From Pseudomonadota bacterium (GTDB lineage Bacteria; Pseudomonadota; Alphaproteobacteria; Rhizobiales; Xanthobacteraceae): a DNA stretch of 8,116 nt. The notes beneath the pieces were generated by a model, which saw nothing but the letters and a program-made list of their open reading frames with translations, was not told the DNA's origin and made no database searches. How positions within the stretch are numbered: the stretch's first letter is position 1; the number at the start of each line of letters is the position of its first letter. Position numbers and translations under genes: made by a program. Below are positions 1 through 4,686 of this stretch, piece by piece. The stretch lies in assembly GCA_023405565.1 (NCBI GenBank), contig JAEXXW010000038.1:1-8116 (forward strand). Reading direction: 5' to 3'.

Positions 1-627
1 CGCGCGATCGAACAACGCACGGCGATGCTTGCCGGCGTGTCGCACGATCTGCGTACCATTCTGACGCGCTTCAAACTGGAACTGGCCCTGCTTGGCGACG
101 CGCCCGAACTCGACGCCATGAAAAAAGACGTCGATGAGATGCAGCGCATGCTGGAGGCCTATCTTGCCTTTGCGCGCGGCGATATGGGCGAGCAATCGGT
201 GCCGACCGACATGGCCGCCTTCCTTGAGGAATTGAAGGACGATGCCGAACGGACAGGACACAAGGCGAGCGTCGAGTTTTCCGGTCAGCCGATCGTCACT
301 GTGAAGTCGGCGGCCTTCAAACGCTGTCTCGCCAATCTTGTCACCAACGCGGCACGCTACGCTCATTCGATCGCCATCAGCGGTAACCGCGACCACCGCT
401 GGTTGACGATCACCATCGATGACGACGGCCCCGGCATTCCGCCGGCGATGCGCGAGGAAGTGTTCAAGCCGTTCCTGCGGCTCGACAACGCGCGCAATCA
501 GGATCAGGGCGGCACCGGCCTCGGCCTTGCCATTGCTCGCGACATCGCCCGCTCGCATGGCGGCGATATCATGCTTGGTGATTCACCGCTCGGCGGTCTG
601 CGCGCAACGGTGCGGGTGCCGGTATAA
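1..627 (+). CDS. Sensor histidine kinase, EnvZ/OmpR-type, C-terminal part (5' end cut off)
   Basis: This is the transmitter half of a membrane sensor kinase that would autophosphorylate on His and pass the phosphate to an OmpR-type response regulator, probably encoded just upstream outside the window. The frame is open from base 1, so the sensor, membrane and most HAMP parts are missing. Visible in order: the H-box AGVSHDLRTILTR with the phospho-accepting His codon at 43-45; the N-box NLVTNAAR with Asn at 346-348; the G1 box DDDGPGIP from about 418; and the G2 box GGTGLGLAIAR from about 508. All ATP-binding boxes are present, so the visible part looks active. The AGVSHDLRT context is that of the EnvZ family. 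The usual Pro after HDLRT is Ile here. The gene ends in TAA and is followed by a strong terminator. The specific stimulus cannot be told from this fragment. Confidence 0.93.
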   Translation, partial: RAIEQRTAMLAGVSHDLRTILTRFKLELALLGDAPELDAMKKDVDEMQRMLEAYLAFARGDMGEQSVPTDMAAFLEELKDDAERTGHKASVEFSGQPIVTVKSAAFKRCLANLVTNAARYAHSIAISGNRDHRWLTITIDDDGPGIPPAMREEVFKPFLRLDNARNQDQGGTGLGLAIARDIARSHGGDIMLGDSPLGGLRATVRVPV

Positions 628-661
628 GCCGGCGAACACGCCATAAAATGAAGAGCCATTA

Positions 662-690
662 AAAAAGCCCCGGGAGCACCGGGGCTTTTT
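662..690. terminator. Bidirectional intrinsic terminator between convergent genes
   Basis: A perfect 12-bp stem (AAAAAGCCCCGG at 662-673 and its complement at 679-690) closes a 5-nt loop, GAGCA. The A-run on the left arm and T-run on the right arm make a U-tract in both directions. It lies 34 nt after the kinase stop (+) and 20 nt after the stop of the His-rich gene (-), so it fits as a shared terminator. Confidence 0.93.
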
Positions 691-710
691 CAGCATTGCT
701 GCTTCAACGA

Positions 711-1136
711 TCACGGGCAGAACCACACCGGGCCGACCAGGATGCAGCCGCGTGTCTGCCAATCCCACGGACGCGCGCCGTAGCTGCGCCAGCCGGGAGG
801 AGCCGCATAATAACGCTGACCGGCAACCCAGCGGCCGTGATGATGATGGCCGCCGTGGCCATGCCACTTGCCACCATGACCGCCATGGCCCTGCCATTTA
901 CCACCATGGCCGCCATGATGCTTACCACCGCCGTGATGTTTGCCACCACCCTGGTGCTTACCACCACCACCACCATGATGTTTACCGCCGCCATGGCCCT
1001 TGCCGTGACCGTCATTCTTCACCTGAACAACCGACGAATCGACAGACAGGCTGCTCGGCGAAATGGGGGCGGCCGATACCGGCGCAACCAACAGCGCCGA
1101 CACGAACATGGCCGGCATGATCCGGGATATGATCAT
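711..1136 (-). CDS. Small exported His/Gly-rich protein, function unknown
   Basis: This 141-residue protein starts with a clear signal peptide (MIISRIMPAMFVSALLVAPVSA, likely cut after residue 22), so it should be periplasmic or secreted. Residues about 42-101 are low complexity, built from GGGKHH and GGHGGKW units with 18 His among about 60 residues and a HHHH run near the end. The last 40 residues differ: they are aromatic and Pro-rich (PPGWRSYG, RPWDWQTRGC, VGPVWFCP) and carry two Cys. That tail resembles small uncharacterised exported proteins I associate with Hyphomicrobiales. A role in binding Ni, Zn or Cu is an inference from the His density only. The start is well supported: AAGGAGA (1141-1147, - strand) lies 4 nt before ATG. 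Two perfect inverted repeats lie upstream, at 1162-1186 and 1210-1233. The gene shares the 662-690 terminator with the kinase. Overlapping long frames on the other strand are shadows of the repeat. Confidence 0.85.
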   Translation of the reverse strand: MIISRIMPAMFVSALLVAPVSAAPISPSSLSVDSSVVQVKNDGHGKGHGGGKHHGGGGGKHQGGGKHHGGGKHHGGHGGKWQGHGGHGGKWHGHGGHHHHGRWVAGQRYYAAPPGWRSYGARPWDWQTRGCILVGPVWFCP

Positions 1137-1140
1137 TTAT

Positions 1141-1147
1141 TCTCCTT
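1141..1147 (-). promoter_or_regulatory. Ribosome binding site of the His-rich gene
   Basis: AAGGAGA on the minus strand, 4 nt before the ATG at 1136. It fixes the start of the His-rich exported protein. Confidence 0.85.
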
Positions 1148-1161
1148 GGGATGAGGAAGAG

Positions 1162-1186
1162 TGTCGGCGGGGAATCAAGGCCGACA
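1162..1186 (-). promoter_or_regulatory. Perfect inverted repeat in the leader of the His-rich gene
   Basis: Arms TGTCGGC (1162-1168) and GCCGACA (1180-1186) are perfect 7-bp complements around an 11-nt spacer. The element lies about 15 nt upstream of the ribosome binding site of the His-rich gene. It could be an RNA hairpin in the leader or a dimeric repressor site. I recognise no specific regulator. Confidence 0.5.
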
Positions 1187-1209
1187 ATACGGAAGCTAGG
1201 CGGGTGCGT

Positions 1210-1233
1210 TTAACGAAAGGTAGCATTCGTTAA
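1210..1233. promoter_or_regulatory. Perfect 8-bp inverted repeat TTAACGAA-N8-TTCGTTAA
   Basis: Perfect 8-bp arms (1210-1217 and 1226-1233) flank an 8-nt spacer, giving 16 nt between arm starts. The element lies about 75-100 nt upstream of the His-rich start, where an operator or promoter would be expected. It contains two TTAA words, but not with the TTAA-N7-TTAA spacing of CtrA sites. The binding protein is unknown. Confidence 0.5.
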
Positions 1234-1264
1234 CACCAACGATATTGTGATCCTTGTGCTTCGA

Positions 1265-1304
1265 CCCTGCGGATCGATCCTGACCTTGTTGCGACGCCGC
1301 AGGG
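1265..1304. repeat. Inverted repeat CCCTGCGG ... CCGCAGGG in the gene-free stretch
   Basis: Perfect 8-bp arms at 1265-1272 and 1297-1304 are separated by 24 nt. A 10-bp palindrome, GGATCGATCC, overlaps the left arm at 1271-1280. No T-run follows on either strand, so it is not a standard terminator. It lies just past the end of the possible minus-strand peptide gene at 1340-1426. Confidence 0.35.
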
Positions 1305-1339
1305 CCACATCTCAAAATGACTGTCCAGCAAGCGGTCCG

Positions 1340-1426
1340 TCACGCCATTGAGCTAGCGTCACTCCTCGCGGTGACGGCGCAGGCGCCGTTGCACCGGAGA
1401 GCGAGAAGTACGATCTTGCGGATCAT
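1340..1426 (-). CDS. Possible 28-residue exported peptide gene, or frameshifted remnant
   Basis: An ATG at 1426-1424 (- strand) follows AAGGAG (1434-1439) with an ideal 7-nt gap. It opens a 28-codon frame that begins MIRKIVLLAL, which looks like a signal-peptide start with a basic N-end and hydrophobic core. The frame then continues RCNGACAVTA and stops at 1340. If one C is dropped after the LLAL codons, the next frame reads GATAPAPSP and runs to a stop at 1312, a more convincing signal-peptide continuation of 37 residues in total. It may therefore be a real tiny gene, a gene broken by one base, or chance. A hairpin (1452-1494) stands directly before the ribosome binding site. I know no family for it. 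Confidence 0.3.
   Translation of the reverse strand: MIRKIVLLALRCNGACAVTARSDASSMA
1357..1389. repeat. Two adjacent short inverted repeats
   Basis: CGTCAC (1357-1362) pairs with GTGACG (1371-1376). Overlapping it, ACGGCGC (1374-1380) pairs with GCGCCGT (1383-1389) across 2 nt. The two hairpins share bases and are mutually exclusive. They lie inside the possible peptide gene on the minus strand. Confidence 0.3.
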
Positions 1427-1433
1427 CAGAATT

Positions 1434-1439
1434 CTCCTT
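1434..1439 (-). promoter_or_regulatory. Strong ribosome binding site without a confident gene
   Basis: AAGGAG on the minus strand, 7 nt before ATG at 1426. It is the main support for the possible peptide gene at 1340-1426. Confidence 0.4.
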
Positions 1440-1451
1440 GTGCGTGGTTCA

Positions 1452-1494
1452 AACCGGCCGCCTCGTGTTGTGCATCCCGAGGCTGCAGCCGGTT
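1452..1494 (-). promoter_or_regulatory. Two-part hairpin upstream of the possible peptide gene
   Basis: The outer stem is AACCGGC (1452-1458) with GCCGGTT (1488-1494). The inner stem is GCCTCG (1460-1465) with CGAGGC (1478-1483). A 1-nt and a 4-nt bulge separate the stems, and the loop has 12 nt. Read on the minus strand, it ends about 12 nt before AAGGAG, so it would be a structured leader. Loop bases GTTGTG (1467-1472) could also pair with CACAAC (1512-1517), which would allow a pseudoknot. No known riboswitch or RNA family is recognised. Confidence 0.4.
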
Positions 1495-1584
1495 GGTCAA
1501 TGCGTGGGACACACAACGCGTTCCGGAAAATTCAAACAATCCGCGCGCGCATTTCTGCTTGAAATACTGGAACGAAAACGCCTC

Positions 1585-1652
1585 TTTTGAATTGCGGGAT
1601 GACGGTTTTGTGAGGGCCTGTGAATGATCGAGAGCGACTCGTCATTTCAAAA
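1585..1652 (+). repeat. Long-range inverted repeat upstream of the L,D-transpeptidase gene
   Basis: TTTTGAA (1585-1591) pairs with TTCAAAA (1646-1652), and ATGAC (1599-1603) pairs with GTCAT (1641-1645). The two right arms are contiguous, while the left arms are split by 7 nt. It lies 115 nt or more before the transpeptidase start. Its function is unknown, and AT-rich pairing over this distance may be chance. Confidence 0.25.
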
Positions 1653-1722
1653 TTCCTTGCAAATGCACTATTTGTTCAGCGCGACTCCTTAAGACCGTTT
1701 TCTGATAGCGCCTTATTTTTCT

Positions 1723-1740
1723 CGGGAATCCCGTTATATT
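1723..1740 (+). promoter_or_regulatory. Possible -10 element and small palindrome before the L,D-transpeptidase
   Basis: CGGG-AAT-CCCG (1723-1733) is followed by TATATT (1735-1740), which could be a -10 box 27 nt before the ATG. No good -35 lies at the right distance, so the call is weak. Confidence 0.2.
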
Positions 1741-1766
1741 TCGAAGGTGTATTGAAGGTGGGAAAC

Positions 1767-2558
1767 ATGCGTATCGGCGTTCCAGGTCTTGCTGCCCTCA
1801 CAATGGCGCTTTTCACGGTGCCGGCCCTGGCAGACATCAAGATTACCGTCGATAAGACGACACAGACGCTCACCGTCATGCGGGATGGGCAGACCTTGCA
1901 CACATGGCCGGTCTCCACTGGTCGCACCGGCCGGTTCACGCCATCGGGTAACTTCCGCGCCTTCCGCATGGAGAAGGACCATTATTCGAAGGAATTCGAC
2001 GATGCGCCGATGCCGCATTCGATTTTCTTCACCGATCGCGGCCACGCCATTCACGGATCCTACGAGACCAAAAAGCTGGGCCGTCCGGCCTCCGGCGGAT
2101 GCGTGCGCTTGGCGCCGGAGAACGCAAAGACATTGTTCGAACTGGTCCAGGCTGAAGGCGTTCTGAAGACGAAAGTCGAGATCGAAGGCGATGAGCGCGT
2201 CGCTATTGCGCGCGCCGACCGGCAACTGACACAGCCCGAGCGCCAGGCCTCTCGCGGTGGCACTGGCCTGCCGCCGCAATACGCGCCGCGCGAAGAAGAC
2301 GAGCAGTGGCTGAACGCACAACAGCAGCGCCGCGAGCGCAATGCAGCGCCACGCGGTTACGACCAGCAATTTGGTTATCAACAGCGGCCATATCAGGCGC
2401 AACAGCAGCAATATTACTACGATGGCTATGCGTGGCGGCCCTACAATGGCGCGGGCTACCGCGCACAACAAAACCCGTATTACGAGCAGCAGCGGCCGTA
2501 TTATTCGCAGCAGCAATATTACAATCAGCCGCGCTACGGATACGGTTACGGCGATTGA
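1767..2558 (+). CDS. Exported L,D-transpeptidase (YkuD family) with Tyr/Gln-rich tail
   Basis: This periplasmic enzyme of the YkuD family would form 3-3 peptidoglycan cross-links or attach proteins to peptidoglycan. The 263-residue product has a signal peptide (MRIGVPGLAALTMALFTVPALA, cut after residue 22) and a YkuD domain at about 24-140. The active-site signature is complete: IHG (His96, Gly97) and SGGCVR (Ser109, catalytic Cys112, Arg114). The domain begins directly after the signal, with no LysM or SH3 domain. Residues about 150-263 are a charged, then Gln/Tyr-rich low-complexity tail; 18 Tyr occur between 198 and 263, with YYY, PYY and QQQ runs. I chose ATG 1767 because the signal peptide begins there and GAAGGTGG precedes it; the frame is open back to a GTG at 1620, but that part is AT-rich and unlike a protein start. 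In related bacteria such enzymes anchor outer-membrane beta-barrel proteins; whether this one does is not shown. Confidence 0.92.
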   Translation: MRIGVPGLAALTMALFTVPALADIKITVDKTTQTLTVMRDGQTLHTWPVSTGRTGRFTPSGNFRAFRMEKDHYSKEFDDAPMPHSIFFTDRGHAIHGSYETKKLGRPASGGCVRLAPENAKTLFELVQAEGVLKTKVEIEGDERVAIARADRQLTQPERQASRGGTGLPPQYAPREEDEQWLNAQQQRRERNAAPRGYDQQFGYQQRPYQAQQQQYYYDGYAWRPYNGAGYRAQQNPYYEQQRPYYSQQQYYNQPRYGYGYGD

Positions 2559-2568
2559 CGATCGCGTA

Positions 2569-2595
2569 ACGGATGCGTGTCTGTCACCAATCCGT
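2569..2595 (+). repeat. Weak hairpin between the transpeptidase and YidB-like genes
   Basis: ACGGAT (2569-2574) pairs with ATCCGT (2590-2595) across 15 nt. CTTGATTT follows, a poor U-tract. It may be a weak terminator after the transpeptidase gene or chance. Confidence 0.2.
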
Positions 2596-2647
2596 CTTGA
2601 TTTGACGGTTCCCTTGCCACACGCTGATTTGCGACGCTAATCCTTTC

Positions 2648-2652
2648 AGGAG
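2648..2652 (+). promoter_or_regulatory. Ribosome binding site of the YidB-like gene
   Basis: AGGAG, 8 nt before ATG 2661. It supports the start used for the YidB-like protein. Confidence 0.75.
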
Positions 2653-2660
2653 ACGAATTT

Positions 2661-3596
2661 ATGGGCGTGCTGGATATCATCCTGGGCCGCGATGCACAGG
2701 GCAACGCATCCAAGGTCAACATGGCGCTGATCGCGCTGCTGCTGTGGCGCTGGTATCAAAGCATGCAGCAAGGCGGCGGCGCGCAGCCGATTCCCTCACC
2801 TTTGCCTTCGCCGCGCGATCGGGCGCCTGTCCCCGACTCACCGGCGCGCATTCCAACGAATACGCCATCGCAGCTTCCGACACCCAGCACAGGTCGCGAT
2901 GGCGACAGCGATTTCGGTCCGTTGGTTGAATCGACCAAACGCGCACCCGACTTCCAGCGCGGCGGCAGAAGCAGCCCGGCCGACGATGGCGGTGGCATGG
3001 GCGGCGGGCTCGGCGACATTCTGGGCGATATTCTTCGCGGCGGCCAAGGTGGACCCGGGCGCGGGCCGGGAGGCGGTCCGGCCGGCGGCGGCTTGGGCGA
3101 CATCCTCGGTGACATCCTTGGCGGCGGTCGCGGCATGCCGGGCGGAGCCGGCGGACGCGGTGGTCCGGCCGGTGGTGGATTGGGCGATATTCTGGGGGAC
3201 ATCCTCGGCGGCGGTCGCGGCATGCCGACCTCGCGTGTCGCTGGCCCGCAAGGCGATCCGCTCGGCGGCCTTCTTGGTGGAGCCGGTGGATTGGGTGGTT
3301 TGCTCGCGGGAGGCGCCGCTGGTGGCGTCCTCAGCGATCTTCTGCAGCAGTTCGATCAGGCCGGTCAGGGCCAGGCCGTACGCTCGTGGGTCTCCGGCAG
3401 CGAGAATGTGCCGGTATCGCCAAACGATATCGAAAAGACCTTCGGCTCCGACATCATCAATCAGCTCGCTGACCAGTTCGGCATGGACAAGAACGAGCTT
3501 CTGCAGGGCCTGAGCCAGACCTTGCCGAATGTGGTCGATCAACTCACCCCGGATGGACGCCTGCCGACAGAAGACGAAATCTCACGCTGGAAATAA
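2661..3596 (+). CDS. YidB/DUF937-like protein with tandem Gly-rich repeats
   Basis: This 311-residue protein begins MGVLDIILG, as YidB/DUF937 proteins do. Residues about 20-31 form a short hydrophobic stretch (MALIALLLWRWY), and about 40-110 are Pro-rich, polar and probably disordered. Three tandem repeats follow, each with the core GGGLGDILGDIL; the cores start near residues 115, 143 and 172, with spacing of 28 and then 29 residues. A Gly-rich linker leads to the conserved C-terminal region (about 230-311), with VRSWVSGSENVPVSP, the DIEKTFG segment and a short helical end. VxSWxxxGxNxPVSP-like wording is typical of DUF937. E. coli YidB is far shorter (about 130 residues), so the middle half is an insertion. 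The biochemical role of the family is not established. AGGAG lies 8 nt upstream of the ATG. The end is 3 nt from the convergent gene at 3600-3911. Confidence 0.85.
   Translation: MGVLDIILGRDAQGNASKVNMALIALLLWRWYQSMQQGGGAQPIPSPLPSPRDRAPVPDSPARIPTNTPSQLPTPSTGRDGDSDFGPLVESTKRAPDFQRGGRSSPADDGGGMGGGLGDILGDILRGGQGGPGRGPGGGPAGGGLGDILGDILGGGRGMPGGAGGRGGPAGGGLGDILGDILGGGRGMPTSRVAGPQGDPLGGLLGGAGGLGGLLAGGAAGGVLSDLLQQFDQAGQGQAVRSWVSGSENVPVSPNDIEKTFGSDIINQLADQFGMDKNELLQGLSQTLPNVVDQLTPDGRLPTEDEISRWK
3003..3229 (+). repeat. In-frame tandem repeat (84 and 87 nt periods) in the YidB-like gene
   Basis: Three copies encode GGGLGDILGDIL plus Gly-rich linkers. The LGD codons start at 3009, 3093 and 3180. Copies 2 and 3 also share GGGRGMP. 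Synonymous differences between copies (GAC/GAT, CTC/TTG) show that the duplication is not very recent and that the peptide is conserved more than the DNA. Confidence 0.85.
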
Positions 3597-3599
3597 GCG

Positions 3600-3911
3600 C
3601 TATGGATTTTCGGCCGGCGGCTTCGGCCCCGGCCATTTCCGCTCGATCCAGTTCAGCATCCTCGCCATCGGCGGCCGAAGCGGCGGCACGTCGATCGCGA
3701 GCAGCAACAATCCAAGCGGCAACATCCACAGACCAAGCACGGGCAGAAAGCTGAACACGCCGCCGAGGATCAGAAAGCCGGCTGAAGGGATACGCCACAA
3801 TCGCGCTTGCGGCTGCCTGAGAAAGAATGAAGCCCGCGCAATCCGCAGCGGCAACCGCTGTTCGAAGCGATAGAGCAACGCGTGGAAATCAAGTTCGGTC
3901 TGTATCGTCAT
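3600..3911 (-). CDS. Small two-helix membrane protein, possibly PGPGW-like
   Basis: The product has 103 residues. An amphipathic N-end (about 1-38, rich in Arg and Phe) is followed by two close hydrophobic segments at about 41-56 and 57-75 (FLPVLGLWMLPLGLLLLAID), then VPPLRPP and a Trp- and Pro-rich end (WIERKWPGPKPP). The G..LPVLG.W.LPLGL..LA layout resembles the putative transmembrane PGPGW family, but the exact PGPGW motif is absent, so this is a suggestion only. It likely sits in the inner membrane. The ATG at 3911 has only a weak ribosome binding site, and an in-frame stop lies a few codons upstream, so no longer ATG form exists. Its stop is 3 nt from that of the YidB-like gene, with no terminator visible between them. 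Confidence 0.7.
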   Translation of the reverse strand: MTIQTELDFHALLYRFEQRLPLRIARASFFLRQPQARLWRIPSAGFLILGGVFSFLPVLGLWMLPLGLLLLAIDVPPLRPPMARMLNWIERKWPGPKPPAENP

Positions 3912-4083
3912 TGGTCTTGATCATGCCAGCGCGGTGCGGCGCTTCAATGGCCAGCTTGGGCTGAAATCCCGCACAATGTTGCGAGTTGATCCGGTTCCGG
4001 AAAAATTGCAGATACCGCAGGGCTGACCATACAAAATCGCCCGCTTCGCTCCGCCTGTTTGCAAAAAAAAGCTCGCCATCCGG

Positions 4084-4392
4084 CTATTTCTTTTCCAGCA
4101 GCAGCTTGCCACGGGCACGGATGGCCGTCTGCGCGATCTCGGCAAACTTCTGCAACAACCATGGCAACGTTACTTCCAGCTTCACGTGATCGTCGGCGAC
4201 ATCAACAGTGCCCGCTGCGGCCTGCCCGAGTGCCCGCACGCGAAAGGTCAGCCGGTCGCCCGACCAGATTTCCTCGTCAACCTTGAGTACCGGAAAGCTT
4301 GCCGCAGCACCGGTCAGGCCGGGCTTGAGACGCCGCAAGGCCTCTTCCTTACCAAGACGATGCGGAATGGAGACAATAATGGGCTTCGACAT
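4084..4392 (-). CDS. Polyhydroxyalkanoic acid system family protein (PHA_gran_rgn)
   Basis: The 102-residue product begins SKPIIVSIPHRLGKEEALRR and has an alternating beta pattern through the middle (VLKVDEEIW, LTFRVRALG, AAGTVDV, HVKLEVTLPWLL) and a basic C-end (RARGKLLLEKK). This matches small proteins annotated as PHA_gran_rgn, a family named for its occurrence near polyhydroxyalkanoate granule genes. The biochemical role is unknown. No PHA synthase, depolymerase or phasin is seen here, so the link to PHA is by family name only. GAAGG lies 6 nt before the ATG, and a stronger AGGAGG is too far at 16 nt. After the stop on the minus strand there is a run of eight T (complement of A at 4063-4070) without a strong stem, possibly a weak terminator. 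Its start faces prmA, with 294 nt between them. Confidence 0.82.
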   Translation of the reverse strand: MSKPIIVSIPHRLGKEEALRRLKPGLTGAAASFPVLKVDEEIWSGDRLTFRVRALGQAAAGTVDVADDHVKLEVTLPWLLQKFAEIAQTAIRARGKLLLEKK

Positions 4393-4428
4393 CGCCTGCC
4401 TTCGGCCACCTCCTCGACCTTTTCACAC

Positions 4429-4446
4429 GACCGCTTCGGAACGGTC
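4429..4446. repeat. Short inverted repeat in the PHA-family/prmA divergent gap
   Basis: GACCG (4429-4433) pairs with CGGTC (4442-4446) around 8 nt. It lies 37-54 nt upstream of the minus-strand PHA_gran_rgn start, where an operator could sit. Short arms make chance likely. The rest of the 294-nt gap (4393-4686) shows no gene and no clear promoter pair. Confidence 0.25.
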
Positions 4447-4686
4447 ATGTATGCAGTCCGGCCAAAAGGGCCAGTGGCGTCGCACGCCGGCGGCAAACTG
4501 TTGATGAAAAGGGACATAAATCAAAGAAGGTCCTGAAAAATCGGCGCCTTCCGTGTGGAAGCGGTTGTGGACAAGCCGTTGGCATGCTGTGGAATACAAG
4601 GCCTGCGGCAGGGCGTATTTCCAGTCATGCATTGCTGTGGGTTCCAGCCTGTGAAATGCGGGCACAGCAATTGATTTGAAACACCA

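Larger units (their letters stand above)
1137..1766. other. 630-nt stretch without a confident gene
   Basis: Between two outward-reading exported-protein genes (711-1136 on - and 1767-2558 on +) there is no confidently coding frame. The stretch holds the inverted repeats at 1162-1186, 1210-1233, 1265-1304, 1357-1389, 1452-1494 and 1585-1652, the possible minus-strand peptide gene at 1340-1426, and presumably the promoters of both flanking genes. Bases from about 1560 to 1765 are visibly more AT-rich than the surrounding genes, as expected for a promoter region. Confidence 0.6.

Noticed and set aside
696..1154. Long plus-strand frames opposite the His-rich gene (also 752-1120), one rich in Met/Thr/Ala
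   Set aside because: They are reverse readings of the Gly/His codon repeat. They have no ribosome binding site and no protein-like domain, while the minus frame has signal peptide and ribosome binding site.
1210..1234. CtrA binding site from the two TTAA words
   Set aside because: CtrA sites need TTAA-N7-TTAA; here the words are 16 nt apart and inverted arms explain the pattern better.
1317..1562. 81-codon plus-strand frame in the gap
   Set aside because: No ribosome binding site, Arg-rich unstructured product, and it runs through several inverted repeats.
1620..1766. Upstream extension of the L,D-transpeptidase to GTG 1620
   Set aside because: The signal peptide begins at ATG 1767, which has a fair ribosome binding site. 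The upstream part is AT-rich with no signal or domain.
1734..2516. 260-codon minus-strand frame opposite the transpeptidase
   Set aside because: Shadow of a verified YkuD gene; Leu/Arg-rich with no motif.
2756..3542. Pro-rich and Ala/Thr-rich minus frames opposite the YidB-like gene
   Set aside because: Reverse readings of Gly-rich repeat codons. The plus frame has the YidB ends and a ribosome binding site.
3990..4001. TCCGGTTCCGGA palindrome followed by A-run, as a terminator
   Set aside because: The stem is only 5 bp with a 2-nt loop. The homopolymer is A on the plus strand and on the wrong side for the minus-strand genes.
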